The notes: generated from the sequence alone by a model not told the origin. A stretch of 64,000 nt of DNA from Methanofastidiosum sp. (GCA_035362715.1 DAOSDU010000002.1:62001-126000), one strand, 5' to 3'; positions 1 to 9,176 are shown, counted from the stretch's first letter. Program-made: numbers and translations.

Positions 1-96
1 TTTTCCCAAGGTGGAGGCTCTTTGACTGATAACTACGAAAGCATAATAAAAGAGATTGAGAAGGAAGTTGAAAAGATTGTCAGTTCTCTAGCCTAA
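1..96 (+). CDS. C-terminal fragment of an unknown protein
   Basis: Frame 1 is open from the first base to a TAA at 94-96, giving 31 residues that begin FSQGGGSLTDNYES and end in a charged helix-like tail rich in Glu and Lys. The start lies outside the window. It meets the next gene tail to tail, overlapping it by 17 bases. The fragment is too short to assign a family. Confidence 0.5.
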   Translation, partial: FSQGGGSLTDNYESIIKEIEKEVEKIVSSLA

Positions 97-853
97 GGTA
101 TGCCACCATGTTAGATATCAAAGCCCATGTATAGACAATGCCCCGTATAAGGATAAAAAATAGATCAAGCAATATTCCCCTCTCTCCGAGCACCCCAAGG
201 TCATTTAAATGAAGCAGGATATAATTTAATGAAAAAATTGTAGCAGTTATTACGGCAAGAAGGCCCAAAGTGTAATCTGGATTTTTAAAGACAAGTGAAA
301 TCCCCCTCTTCATATCGGTAAATAATGAATTGTTGCTTGAAGTTGACTCAGGGACAACATAGAAAAAAAGATAGACTAAGAATACCCCAGGTAATACATA
401 GGCTACGATACCGATTACTATCAATATTACTGTCAATATGCTTGAAATGACTATTTTTGGAAAAGATTTAAAGAAATTACTATAATTGATTTTTTTACCC
501 CGATACATAGATTCAACTAAAAAGAATAAAATCGCTACTCCGACAACATAAATCATGCCCATTAAAAATGATGTGAATGGCGTCAATAGATCTCCTTTGA
601 AAAGAAAAAGGAAAACTTCAGAAAATTGTGGTGGTAAAAATGAAGGTATATCTGAGAAAAAAGTCGATTTTTCTCCGAGCGTGAGATATTGAGTATTTAG
701 CATTTTATCAATATCATGATAAAAATAATTGTTCAAAAATACTGAAAGAAAGTAAACTATATACATTGATAAAATGGTAGGAACAAACAGTTTCTTATTC
801 TCGTTACAGAAACCAAAGGATATGGCAAGAGTTTGCCCCACGCCAGTTTTCAT
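80..853 (-). CDS. Multi-pass membrane protein of unknown function
   Basis: This 257-residue protein is dominated by hydrophobic segments, near residues 25-42, 95-115, 133-165, 193-215 and 225-250, so about five or six membrane spans are likely. It has a short hydrophilic N-terminus. The layout recalls archaeal DUF4013-type integral membrane proteins, but that is only a general resemblance. Its start overlaps the stop of the upstream lipoprotein gene by four bases (ATGA type), so the two are probably co-translated and may act together at the membrane. No catalytic motif was seen. Confidence 0.6.
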   Translation of the reverse strand: MKTGVGQTLAISFGFCNENKKLFVPTILSMYIVYFLSVFLNNYFYHDIDKMLNTQYLTLGEKSTFFSDIPSFLPPQFSEVFLFLFKGDLLTPFTSFLMGMIYVVGVAILFFLVESMYRGKKINYSNFFKSFPKIVISSILTVILIVIGIVAYVLPGVFLVYLFFYVVPESTSSNNSLFTDMKRGISLVFKNPDYTLGLLAVITATIFSLNYILLHLNDLGVLGERGILLDLFFILIRGIVYTWALISNMVAYLRLEN

Positions 854-1350
854 CTATTGCAACACCTTACTTTGACTAGGTATCTTTCTGTTCCTGACCT
901 AATATTTGCACTGAAACTGAATGGATACTTTTCACCATAGCTGAGTTCACCGACATTCACATAGTAAGACTCTTCTCCTATAACATTTCCATTAATATTA
1001 TAGAAGAAAATATACAGTTTTACACAGTTTATTGGTGGATTTTTATAGCTTGAATCCCCATAATTGAATACATTGCCTTCAATGTAGACTCTGTTTCCTT
1101 CAAATCTTTGTTTGTAGTCTGTTATATACATTGGGCAAGCAATAGAGCCTGAAGGTGTTTCGCCCTTGAGGGGATTGGGGATTGTAGACGTTCTTCCATC
1201 TGAACTAGTTTCCTCTATCGGATTAAAGTTCTGATTTCTCCAATCCTCTAACACATTTTTTGCTGTTTGGTCACTATCTTTAGAGCTGCATCCTGATGCA
1301 ATAGGTATCAAAATGACAACAATAAATAAGGCAAATAATTTCTTAGACAT
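850..1350 (-). CDS. Putative lipoprotein with a C-terminal beta-sandwich-like domain
   Basis: The 166-residue product opens with a lysine-containing start, a hydrophobic stretch and a lipobox ending IASGC near residue 21, so it is probably lipid-anchored on the outer face of the membrane. After a low-complexity linker rich in Ser, Thr and Pro, the second half (about residues 70-166) reads as alternating beta strands of the kind seen in FxLYD/DUF3426-like domains, with the motif VYIEGNVFNYG. It has cysteines near residues 72 and 104 and an RCC motif at the C-terminus. It is the first gene of a two-gene unit with the membrane protein that follows. Function is unknown. Confidence 0.6.
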   Translation of the reverse strand: MSKKLFALFIVVILIPIASGCSSKDSDQTAKNVLEDWRNQNFNPIEETSSDGRTSTIPNPLKGETPSGSIACPMYITDYKQRFEGNRVYIEGNVFNYGDSSYKNPPINCVKLYIFFYNINGNVIGEESYYVNVGELSYGEKYPFSFSANIRSGTERYLVKVRCCNR

Positions 1351-1403
1351 TTTATCTTATTATTTAAGACAGTTATATTATATAAATATATTGAGGAAGA
1401 ATA

Positions 1404-1479
1404 TGGTAGCCGGGAACGGATTCGAACCGCTGTCGCGGGGACCAAAACCCCGCAGGATTGACCACTACCCTACCCGGCT
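1404..1479 (-). tRNA. tRNA-Gln (anticodon TTG)
   Basis: Read on the minus strand from 1479, the acceptor AGCCGGG pairs with CCCGGCT. The anticodon arm CGGGG/CCCCG carries loop TTTTGGT, so the anticodon is TTG. The T arm has GGTTCGAATCC. Discriminator A is at 1407 and a CCA tail is encoded at 1404-1406, unlike the other two tRNAs in the window. Confidence 0.93.
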
Positions 1480-1554
1480 GGTAATAATAGAAAATCTGAT
1501 TTCCGATTTAAAACTTTCGGTAACTTTATAAATCACAAAATTCACTTGGCCAAT

Positions 1555-1974
1555 ATGGGAGATGAAAAGATAGACTACGAATCCCTTCTAAAACGGGCAG
1601 AAGAGTTATTGCCTATTAACGTCTCTGAAACAAACAGGTTTGAAATTCCCAGGGCAGACTCATTTATTATGGGTAACAGAACAATAGTCAAGAATTTCAG
1701 GGAAATTGCCCAAGTTCTAAACAGGGATGTTGAGCCATTCTTAAAATATATTCTAAGGGAACTTGCCACAGCAGGAAATATGAGCGGTCAGGAAGCTATA
1801 TTCCAGGGAAAATTTTCATCTTCAGTTATTAGTGACAAGATTGAGAAATATGCCAAAGAGTCAGTAATATGCACTGAATGCAACAGGCCTGATACTAGAA
1901 TTATTAGAGAAGATAGGATTACTTTTCTGCAGTGTGAAGCTTGTGGTGCACGTTATCCTATAAAACATGCCTAA
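1555..1974 (+). CDS. eif2b: Translation initiation factor aIF2, beta subunit
   Basis: The product (139 residues from the ATG at 1555) matches archaeal aIF2-beta along its length: an N-terminal helix, a core alpha-beta domain containing RTIVKNFREIA and a C-terminal zinc ribbon with cysteines in CTECN and CEACGARY. The factor is part of the heterotrimer that brings initiator Met-tRNA to the small ribosomal subunit. A TTG at 1546 would add three residues. I prefer ATG 1555 because a TATA-like sequence (about 1524-1530, CTTTATAAAT) lies roughly 25-30 bases upstream, which would give a nearly leaderless transcript. Confidence 0.95.
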   Translation: MGDEKIDYESLLKRAEELLPINVSETNRFEIPRADSFIMGNRTIVKNFREIAQVLNRDVEPFLKYILRELATAGNMSGQEAIFQGKFSSSVISDKIEKYAKESVICTECNRPDTRIIREDRITFLQCEACGARYPIKHA

Positions 1975-2074
1975 TAGCTTTATTTTCTTCAATATTTAGT
2001 GGAATTTTTAATTGTTTCCGATAAACATAAATAGGTATTATATATAATATATAATAATTTCAATGGTGATAACT

Positions 2075-3004
2075 ATGGCAGGAAGAAATGATTTTATTGT
2101 TTTGGGCCTTATTCTTCTAATTGTTGCTGGAGGATTATTTTATTACACAACCATTCCCCTCCAGAGAACAGTTACAACACAAGAATATGTAACATTGGAG
2201 AGAGTAGAGATTAGGGAAAGAACAGTCCCAAAGGAAACACTTGTTAAAAGGAGTAGAGAGGTAATAGCATATACAAATTCAACGATAATTGATTCTGTAA
2301 AAGATTTTCAGCCAAATGATTATATATTACTGGGCGAGCCTTTAATGAAGCCAAATGACCGCATCAAATACATTATAACTACCGATCCTACTAAGAGGGA
2401 TATTGAACGTTGGTTTGAGTTTAAAATTATAGATAGCCAAAATTATGAGCTTTGGTTGAACCAACAATCCTATAACGCATTTTATGACGCCCCCATCGGA
2501 ACGATTGAATTAAATGGCATCTGGACCGTTCCAGCCAATACTGGCATCCAGCAGTATAGGATAATTCTTTCAAACAGACTTTTTGCGTATGCAAAAACAA
2601 TAACATATACACTAATAAAACAGGAATCCTTTGTCACTAGGCAAGAATATCTCGAAACAGTTATTGAAAACGTAACTGAAACATATGAAGAGAGGATTCC
2701 GTACCAAGAACTTCAAACTGTAACAAAACGAGAAACATTCTGGCATGACGAGTATAGGCCTGTTGCATATATCTTGGGAGCTTTTGGAATTATAGGTATA
2801 ATCGTTGGGCTTTTAACTCATGCACAAAGAGAAAAAATCAAGAGAATTCCTGGAGTTAAACATATAATGAGAACAAACGTGGAGCCACAGAACCTCCCTA
2901 AATGCCCGCTTTGCGGATCAAAAGTCGTTCCAACACATATAATGGAGAATCGAAAAAAGATTTACAAGTGCACATATTGCAATCATCTTTTGGAACTAGA
3001 ATAA
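2075..3004 (+). CDS. Two-span membrane protein with C-terminal zinc ribbon
   Basis: The 309-residue protein has one hydrophobic span near the N-terminus (FIVLGLILLIVAGGLFYY), a long probably extracytoplasmic region of about 200 residues rich in Thr, Glu and Arg beta strands, a second span near residues 230-250 (ILGAFGIIGIIVGLL) and a cytoplasmic tail with a rubredoxin-type CPLCGS/CTYCNH zinc ribbon. ATG 2075 has GGTGAT a few bases upstream and is favoured over the ATG at 2063. A TATA-like run lies about 2040-2055. No family was recognised with confidence. Confidence 0.65.
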   Translation: MAGRNDFIVLGLILLIVAGGLFYYTTIPLQRTVTTQEYVTLERVEIRERTVPKETLVKRSREVIAYTNSTIIDSVKDFQPNDYILLGEPLMKPNDRIKYIITTDPTKRDIERWFEFKIIDSQNYELWLNQQSYNAFYDAPIGTIELNGIWTVPANTGIQQYRIILSNRLFAYAKTITYTLIKQESFVTRQEYLETVIENVTETYEERIPYQELQTVTKRETFWHDEYRPVAYILGAFGIIGIIVGLLTHAQREKIKRIPGVKHIMRTNVEPQNLPKCPLCGSKVVPTHIMENRKKIYKCTYCNHLLELE

Positions 3005-3021
3005 ATAATTTTTATTTTTCT

Positions 3022-4161
3022 TTAAATTGTAACTCCAGGATCAATTTTTTGGCCTGGCTTTATTAGTTTATTGTCACTGATTCTTACATTTTTTCCTACT
3101 ATTGCTCCAAGTTTAGTTCTGTTTGAATCGACAAGTTCTCCTTTGATTTCAATTTTTATGTTCTCTTTTGATTCACTTTCAAAAGTTACATTGAAGCCGA
3201 TGTCTGAATTATCTCCTATTATAGAAAACGAGACAACAGAGTTATCTCCAATTTTCACTCCTTCCATTACCACAGAATTTTCAACAGTGCAATTTTTGCC
3301 AACCTTCACGTTTTTCCTTAAGACGGACGATTTTATTTTAGAATTATTTCCAATATTTACATTGTTTGATATGAGGCATGGTGAAATAATCTCGGAAGAA
3401 TTAATAATTGAGTCAAAGTCGATATGGGCGGGGTATCCTATTTTTGAACTGGCTGAAATTTTTGAATCATTTGATATATAATGTTTCAAGCTTTCTAAAA
3501 AGAACATATTTGCATCTATTAGGTCCCAAGGCCTCCCAATGTCCAGCCATTTTCCTCCCAATGGAATCCATCTGACTTCATTACCATCCTCAATCATCAT
3601 CTTTAAAGAATCTGTGAGTTCATATTCCCCTCTTGGCGAGAGTTTAGTTTTGTTTATATATGAAAAGGCTTCTTTTCTGAAACAATATATGCCTGTGTTG
3701 ATTAAATTAGAAGGCGGATTATCCGACTTCTCATAAATGCCCACCACTTCATCTTCGTCTACGAGCACACTTCCAAAAAATTCCGGTGTTTCACTCTTTG
3801 TTAGTGCCATAGTGGCAATCGAATCAGAAGATCTAAACTTTGATAGAAGAGAAACGATAAAATCCTCTTTGAATAGAAGATCGCCATAGACGCATATGAA
3901 ATCAGAATTTACATATTGTGACGCTATCATAAGTGCATGCCCAGTTCCAAGACGTTCTTTTTGCTCGATAAAATTAATGTCAAGGTTATAATTGCTATTT
4001 TTGATATACTCTTCAATAATTTCAGATTTGTGCCCAACTATTATTGAGACTTTCTTTATTCCTGACGATTTGAATATTCTAAGTATATTACCAAGTATTG
4101 TAGTATCGCCTAAAGGCAGCATCGGTTTTGGTATTTCATCTGTGAGCGGAGAAAGTCTCAC
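3022..4161 (-). CDS. Bifunctional-type sugar-1-phosphate nucleotidyltransferase (GlmU/MJ1101-like)
   Basis: The N-terminal part is a nucleotidyltransferase Rossmann fold (RLSPLTDEIPKPMLPLG, VYGDLLF, GTGHALMIA) that couples a sugar 1-phosphate to an NTP. The C-terminal part (from about residue 240) is a left-handed beta helix of hexapeptide repeats, as in archaeal GlmU-type enzymes. 4161 is the first standard start (GTG), but it removes the nucleotide-binding loop. The same frame continues upstream to 4218 and encodes EAVILAAGKG with no ATG, GTG or TTG, and an upstream ATG at 4205 is out of frame by one base. So the gene has an unusual start or an indel near 4192-4204. The sugar substrate cannot be told from sequence. 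Confidence 0.85.
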   Translation of the reverse strand: MRLSPLTDEIPKPMLPLGDTTILGNILRIFKSSGIKKVSIIVGHKSEIIEEYIKNSNYNLDINFIEQKERLGTGHALMIASQYVNSDFICVYGDLLFKEDFIVSLLSKFRSSDSIATMALTKSETPEFFGSVLVDEDEVVGIYEKSDNPPSNLINTGIYCFRKEAFSYINKTKLSPRGEYELTDSLKMMIEDGNEVRWIPLGGKWLDIGRPWDLIDANMFFLESLKHYISNDSKISASSKIGYPAHIDFDSIINSSEIISPCLISNNVNIGNNSKIKSSVLRKNVKVGKNCTVENSVVMEGVKIGDNSVVSFSIIGDNSDIGFNVTFESESKENIKIEIKGELVDSNRTKLGAIVGKNVRISDNKLIKPGQKIDPGVTI

Positions 4162-4245
4162 CCCTTTGCCTGCGGCAAGTATTACAGCTTCGATATAATC
4201 ACCATATACAAAAACTATTTATATTGACTTAAATAATTATCTTTA

Positions 4246-4851
4246 ATGTATAATTTAGAGGAAGGGAAAAAACTTGTATTATTCGCAAGGAAGAATATTG
4301 AATCCTACATCAACACAAGAAAAAATATAGAAATACAAGATATCCCAGAATCCTTTAAAGTAAATTGCGGTGTCTTTGTGACACTTCATACTTATCCTAA
4401 ATATAGTCTGAGGGGATGTATAGGCTATCCAGAACCTGTACTCCCTTTGATAGACGCGGTCCTTGACGCTTCAGTATCTTCAGCTACTAGGGATCCCAGA
4501 TTTCAAAAGGTTAGACCTGATGAAATTAAGAACTTGGTAGTTGAGGTTACAGTTCTAACGCCCCCTGAGCTAATCAGTGTGGCCAATACAAATCAATATC
4601 CCTCAAAAATTGAAGTTGGCAGGGATGGGCTTATCGTTGAATTAGGATTTAGAAAAGGTTTACTTCTCCCACAGGTACCAGTTGAAGAAAAGTGGAATAG
4701 CGAAGATTTTCTATGCAACACTTGCCAAAAAGCCGGACTCCCATTAGATTGCTGGATGGACAAGCGCACAAAGATTTACAAATTTCAGGGCCAGATATTC
4801 TCTGAAATAAAACCAGAAGGAGAAGTAATAGAAAAAAACTTCATGGGGTAA
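4246..4851 (+). CDS. AMMECR1-domain protein
   Basis: The 201-residue product is a full-length AMMECR1 domain, with the invariant LRGCIGY motif near residue 62, followed by AVLDASVSSATRDPRF and VEVTVLTPPE, typical of the family in archaea. The LRGCIG cysteine is strictly conserved in the family, whose biochemical role is not settled. It is transcribed divergently from the nucleotidyltransferase, with 85 bases between the two GTG/ATG starts. The downstream dacZ start lies four bases after its stop, so it probably leads the AMMECR1-dacZ-mscS operon. Confidence 0.9.
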   Translation: MYNLEEGKKLVLFARKNIESYINTRKNIEIQDIPESFKVNCGVFVTLHTYPKYSLRGCIGYPEPVLPLIDAVLDASVSSATRDPRFQKVRPDEIKNLVVEVTVLTPPELISVANTNQYPSKIEVGRDGLIVELGFRKGLLLPQVPVEEKWNSEDFLCNTCQKAGLPLDCWMDKRTKIYKFQGQIFSEIKPEGEVIEKNFMG

Positions 4852-4855
4852 AAAT

Positions 4856-5707
4856 ATGGAAATCGATCCATTTATACGAGCAGGAACAACACTCTTCGAG
4901 GAAATAGGTGCAGATGCTGTTCTAGTTGAAGTTGACTCAATAAAAGATATGGAGAGGCTTCAGGGATTTATTTCTTCTAGAGAGACAAATCTCTTTGGGG
5001 TATCTTCAAATGAGAAAATAAAGAAAAAATTTGACAACATTATCTTTGTACCCGGTATATTGAAAAAGATCACGACAAGACTCGAATTTGCTATTTCTGC
5101 CGCCCTCATGCAGGATTTACTAAAAAACGAGGATAAGATTGTCTATATCGGGAAGCTTGACAGCGAGTATTATAATTTCATTATAACACGAAAAACAAAT
5201 CAGATAAATGCCAAAGGTATTTATGAACTGTTTTTCTCTCTGAAAAATGTTAAAACAGAAGTTATTTATTCTGTTCTTTCCATAGCCGTTCAATTGGGTA
5301 GAAAAGGGAAGGAAGGTAAGCCAATAGGAACTTCCTTTATTATTGGCGACTGTGGAAATGTCATGCAGAAATCTTCTCAGATAACTTACAATCCATTTGA
5401 AAGAAGTTATGTCACCATTAACGATGCAGGCGTCCAGAATATGATAAAGGAATTTTCTAGGCTTGATGGGGCATTTATTATTTCTGGCGATGGAAAACTG
5501 CTCGCAGCTTCAAGGTATCTAGAGGCTGGAAAGGATGGGATCTCTTTACCAAAGGGCCTTGGAGCAAGACATCTATCTGCCGCATGGATGACAAAAGTTA
5601 CAGATGCTGTTGCGATAGTTCTTGCGGAGTCTGACAATATGATCCGTATCTTCAAAAATGGAGAGCTTGTTTGGGAAGTTGACCCTGATGAGGTTAAGGT
5701 AGATTAA
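4856..5707 (+). CDS. dacZ: Archaeal diadenylate cyclase DacZ (c-di-AMP synthase)
   Basis: The C-terminal half (about residues 130-280) carries the two diagnostic DAC (DisA_N) motifs: DGAFIISGDG near residue 200 and GLGARHLSAAWMTKVTDAVA near residue 232, corresponding to the DGA and RHRxA motifs that bind ATP and metal. The N-terminal half is the alpha/beta pyruvate-kinase-like domain typical of euryarchaeal DacZ. The enzyme condenses two ATP into the second messenger c-di-AMP. The gene sits between AMMECR1 and an MscS channel with gaps of 4 and 1 bases, which supports a link to osmotic control as known for c-di-AMP elsewhere. Confidence 0.9.
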   Translation: MEIDPFIRAGTTLFEEIGADAVLVEVDSIKDMERLQGFISSRETNLFGVSSNEKIKKKFDNIIFVPGILKKITTRLEFAISAALMQDLLKNEDKIVYIGKLDSEYYNFIITRKTNQINAKGIYELFFSLKNVKTEVIYSVLSIAVQLGRKGKEGKPIGTSFIIGDCGNVMQKSSQITYNPFERSYVTINDAGVQNMIKEFSRLDGAFIISGDGKLLAASRYLEAGKDGISLPKGLGARHLSAAWMTKVTDAVAIVLAESDNMIRIFKNGELVWEVDPDEVKVD

Positions 5708-5708
5708 A

Positions 5709-6521
5709 ATGGATCTGGATATAATATTCCTTGAAATTAGATTATTTTTTGATTCATTAATCTCTGCTTTTTCACAAATCTTGCCCAGGATATTCTTTGC
5801 AATGGTAATTCTTGTTGCAGGATTTTTTATTGGCAAAGGTCTTGGCAGAGTGACCCAGACACTAATGAAAAAAATAGGAATTGAGAACGCCCTTAAAAAA
5901 ACAGAAGCTGAAAAGATCACTGGCCGAATAGGATTTAAAATTTTAAAAAGTATCGAAGTTTTTATTAGCTGGATTGTATACATAATCTCAATATTCTTAG
6001 CTTTTGAAGTACTAAATCTACCAGGTTTAAGCAACTCAGTGGGGTTATTCATTACTTACGTTCCTAATATCCTGATAGCTTTTTTTGTAGTTATAATTGG
6101 GCTTGTAGTAGCAGACAAGATTGCCATATTTGTAGAAAAGGTATTCGAAGACACAAACATCCCGAAATACTGGTTTTTTGGGAAAGGCATAAGGTATTTT
6201 ATCTATATATTAGTAGGCACAATGGCTTTGACACAACTTAAAGTAAGTACGGAAATACTGGTAATAACAATTACAATAATAATGGTTTTGTGGTCTATAA
6301 TAACTATAATTGGATTAAAGAATATCGTTCCAAACTTTTTTTCAGGAGTTTTCATAGTTTTTTACAGGCAGATAAATGTAGGAGATAAGATAAAAATTGA
6401 TGGCCTGGAAGGAACTGTAGAAGAAGTTTCTTTGATATACACAAAAATAAAGAGGGACGATGGAAAGTACCTATTGATACCTAATTCAAAAGTTCTTGAC
6501 AATGTTATCACAAAAGATTAA
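5709..6521 (+). CDS. mscS: MscS-family mechanosensitive channel
   Basis: The 270-residue protein has an N-terminal amphipathic region, several membrane spans (about residues 20-40, 75-100, 110-135, 155-185, 190-215) and the MscS beta domain with GVFIVFYRQINVGDKI, IDGLEGTVEEV and the C-terminal LIPNSKVLDNVI motif. MscS channels release solutes on hypo-osmotic shock. The start is two bases after the dacZ stop, so channel and c-di-AMP synthase are translationally linked. The protein ends soon after the beta domain and lacks a large C-terminal cage. Confidence 0.92.
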   Translation: MDLDIIFLEIRLFFDSLISAFSQILPRIFFAMVILVAGFFIGKGLGRVTQTLMKKIGIENALKKTEAEKITGRIGFKILKSIEVFISWIVYIISIFLAFEVLNLPGLSNSVGLFITYVPNILIAFFVVIIGLVVADKIAIFVEKVFEDTNIPKYWFFGKGIRYFIYILVGTMALTQLKVSTEILVITITIIMVLWSIITIIGLKNIVPNFFSGVFIVFYRQINVGDKIKIDGLEGTVEEVSLIYTKIKRDDGKYLLIPNSKVLDNVITKD

Positions 6522-6557
6522 GTGGTCCAGAACATAGTCTATAATATTTTTTTAAAG

Positions 6558-6642
6558 CGCCGAGGTAGGGATTTGAACCCTAGATCTCACAGGGAGAACG
6601 GGATTAGCAATCCCGCGCCGTACCAAGCTGGGCCACCTCGGC
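6558..6642 (-). tRNA. tRNA-Ser (anticodon GCT)
   Basis: On the minus strand GCCGAGG pairs with CCTCGGC. The anticodon stem GGGAT/ATCCC region has loop TTGCTAA, giving anticodon GCT. A long variable arm (TTCTCCCTGTGAGA) marks a type II tRNA, as expected for serine. The T loop is GGTTCAAATCC. Discriminator G is at 6558 and no CCA is encoded. Confidence 0.93.
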
Positions 6643-6705
6643 TTAAAAATATTCATTTAAGTTTGTTTTTAAATATATGGATAGTGACTCGCCTGGAAAT
6701 GAGCA

Positions 6706-6990
<285 letters not shown>

Positions 6991-7000
6991 ACATTAAATC

Positions 7001-7012
7001 AATTATATAAAA
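7001..7012 (-). promoter_or_regulatory. TATA box of the SRP RNA gene
   Basis: The minus strand reads TTTTTATATAATT here, preceded by an A-rich BRE-like AAAAGC. The distance of roughly 20-25 bases to 6980-6990 fits an archaeal transcription start for the SRP RNA. Confidence 0.55.
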
Positions 7013-7077
7013 AGCTTACTAAAAAACAAAGAATATATAAAATAATTAACTAAGATACCTTATTACGGGCTGTTTAA

Positions 7078-7941
7078 ATGAAAACTGAAGGTATTGTTGT
7101 TTTATCTACTTCTTCTGCATTGTATGGATTTTCTATAATTCTTGTTAAAATGGCCCTAAATCAAGGATATTCTTCGTATAGTTTGATGTCGTCTAGGTCG
7201 CTTCTCTCTATCCCATTTATGATTCTTGCTATGCTATTCTTAAAGGAAAGAGTAGAATACACAAAACCTTTGCCATTAAAGGACCTTTCAATTATTGGAA
7301 TAATCGGAAGCGGTACGGCTATGATGACATTATACATAGGCCAAGCATATACCTTAGCAATCAATGCTGGATTTGTATTCAGATTTGTCTTTATATTCAC
7401 AGCTCTATTCTCGCATTTCTTGCTTAAAGATAAGATTCAAAAAAGCCAATATGTATCAATGGGGATAATGTTTATCGGCATGTATCTTATATCTACAGAC
7501 GGGAAGGCATTGAACCCTCATTGGGGTGACATATTGGTGTTATTGGCGTCAATGCAGGTAGGATTAACAAATGTTTTAGCAAAGATCACTATGAAAAAAG
7601 TAAACTCCTATATGATTTCTGCAATAAGAATTTTCATTGGATCACTTTTCATTGTTATAATTGTTTCTATTCTGTTTGGTCTGGATACATTAGAACCCTT
7701 GTATTCAATCCCTTACACAATACTTGCACTGGCTCTACTAGAAATTATATTCATTTTTTTATACTATAGAGGAATAGAAATTGAAGGTCCGTTGACAGCA
7801 ACATTATTCTTTTTAATGGGGGCGCTTGTATCGGCCGTCCTTTCATATGTGATATTAGGTGAAAAACTTTCGGGCATAGGTTGGGTCGGGGGTTTGCTAA
7901 TAATGGTGGGGGCTTATATATTAATAAAAAAATCAAAATGA
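7078..7941 (+). CDS. EamA/DMT-family transporter
   Basis: The 287-residue protein is almost wholly hydrophobic with about ten spans in two EamA repeats (about residues 1-135 and 145-285), each ending in the family's ALLEIIFIFLYYRGIE / ILGEKLSGIGWVGGLLIMVGA style helices. DMT proteins export or import small metabolites such as amino acids. The substrate cannot be inferred. The gene ends inside the convergent aminotransferase gene, overlapping it by nine bases. Confidence 0.85.
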   Translation: MKTEGIVVLSTSSALYGFSIILVKMALNQGYSSYSLMSSRSLLSIPFMILAMLFLKERVEYTKPLPLKDLSIIGIIGSGTAMMTLYIGQAYTLAINAGFVFRFVFIFTALFSHFLLKDKIQKSQYVSMGIMFIGMYLISTDGKALNPHWGDILVLLASMQVGLTNVLAKITMKKVNSYMISAIRIFIGSLFIVIIVSILFGLDTLEPLYSIPYTILALALLEIIFIFLYYRGIEIEGPLTATLFFLMGALVSAVLSYVILGEKLSGIGWVGGLLIMVGAYILIKKSK

Positions 7942-9075
7942 TTTTAGTGCCTTTTCCATTCTAAGTAAGGCTTCTTCAATCTTTTTGTAATCAGTTGCAA
8001 ATGAGCATCTGACAAAACCTTCTCCTCTGTCTCCGAACGCATCGCCTGGAACAACTACAACTTTTGCATTGTCAAGCATGAAATCAGAAAACTCTCTTGA
8101 AGTCATACCCGTCTCAGTTATGTTAGCAAAACAATAGAATGTTCCTTTTGGATTTATACATGAAACTCCTGGAAGTTTGTTCAGTCCATTTACAATGAGA
8201 TTTCTTCTTCGCTCATACTCTTTAACCATGTCGGCTACACACTCTTGTGACGATGTCAGGGCAGTGTATGTTCCTTCGAGAGCAGGTGTGTTCAAACATG
8301 AAACTGCATACTGGTGTACTCTTAGCATTGGAGTGAGCATCTCTTTTTCGGCCACTACAAATCCAACTCTCCACCCAGTCATCGCATAGTTCTTTGAAAA
8401 CGAGTTTGTGATTATTGTTTTATCATAGTAGTTTAAAAAGCAGTCTGGCTTGTATCCATCAAAAACAATCTCTTCATAGGTATCATCAGATAATAAGTAA
8501 AGAGTATTATCTTCGCAAATATCTGCTATCATCTTATAATCGCTCTTTTCAAGAACGCCACCAGTTGGATTTGATGGGTAATTCAATACAAGCATCTTTG
8601 TCTTTTGATTTACCCTTTCAAGGATATCATCTTGGGAAGGTCTAAAGCTATTCTCTTCATATAAGGGAACTCTGACCGGTATGGATTCTGACATATAAGC
8701 ATCATTCTCATAGCAAAGGAATGTTGGATCAGGTATCAAAACTTCGTCCCCCTTATTAAGAAGTGCCACAAAAGCAAGATAAACCGCTTCATATGCCCCT
8801 GCAGTCAATAGAATATTTTGAGGAAGTGCTTCAGCAGAAAATAATCGCATGTACCTATCAGAAATTGCTTTTCTGACCTTAAACAATCCCTGATTTTCTG
8901 TATAGTGGGTAAATCCTTGATCTAGGGCCTTCTTTGCGGCTTCCTTTATATGGACAGGGGTATCAAAATCAGGCTCGCCTATGCCAAGACTTATAACATT
9001 TTCAATTTTTTTAGCCCTTTCCGAGAGCTCTCTAATTTTTGAGGGGATAACAAGTTTTACTCTTTCTGCAACCAT
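7933..9075 (-). CDS. Class I/II aminotransferase (aspartate/alanine type)
   Basis: The roughly 380-residue PLP enzyme has SLGIGEPDFDTP near the N-terminus, NYPSNPTGG, LLSDDTYEEIVFDG and the PLP-lysine motif TNSFSKNYAMTGWRVGF, then RCSFATDY near the end. These fit fold-type I aspartate aminotransferase subgroup I-gamma, common in archaea as Asp, Ala or aromatic aminotransferase. ATG 9075 gives MVAERVKLV. A GTG at 9084 would add three residues. It could interconvert oxaloacetate and aspartate, in line with the malate/fumarate genes nearby, but substrate choice is not readable from the sequence. Confidence 0.9.
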   Translation of the reverse strand: MVAERVKLVIPSKIRELSERAKKIENVISLGIGEPDFDTPVHIKEAAKKALDQGFTHYTENQGLFKVRKAISDRYMRLFSAEALPQNILLTAGAYEAVYLAFVALLNKGDEVLIPDPTFLCYENDAYMSESIPVRVPLYEENSFRPSQDDILERVNQKTKMLVLNYPSNPTGGVLEKSDYKMIADICEDNTLYLLSDDTYEEIVFDGYKPDCFLNYYDKTIITNSFSKNYAMTGWRVGFVVAEKEMLTPMLRVHQYAVSCLNTPALEGTYTALTSSQECVADMVKEYERRRNLIVNGLNKLPGVSCINPKGTFYCFANITETGMTSREFSDFMLDNAKVVVVPGDAFGDRGEGFVRCSFATDYKKIEEALLRMEKALKSF

Positions 9076-9176
9076 TATAACCACTATCTTAAAAGACTTT
9101 AATTAATTTTAAAGATTTCTGTTATGCATTTCTGATCAAGGGCAATACTTAAATAAAATCCTAATAAATTAAGATC

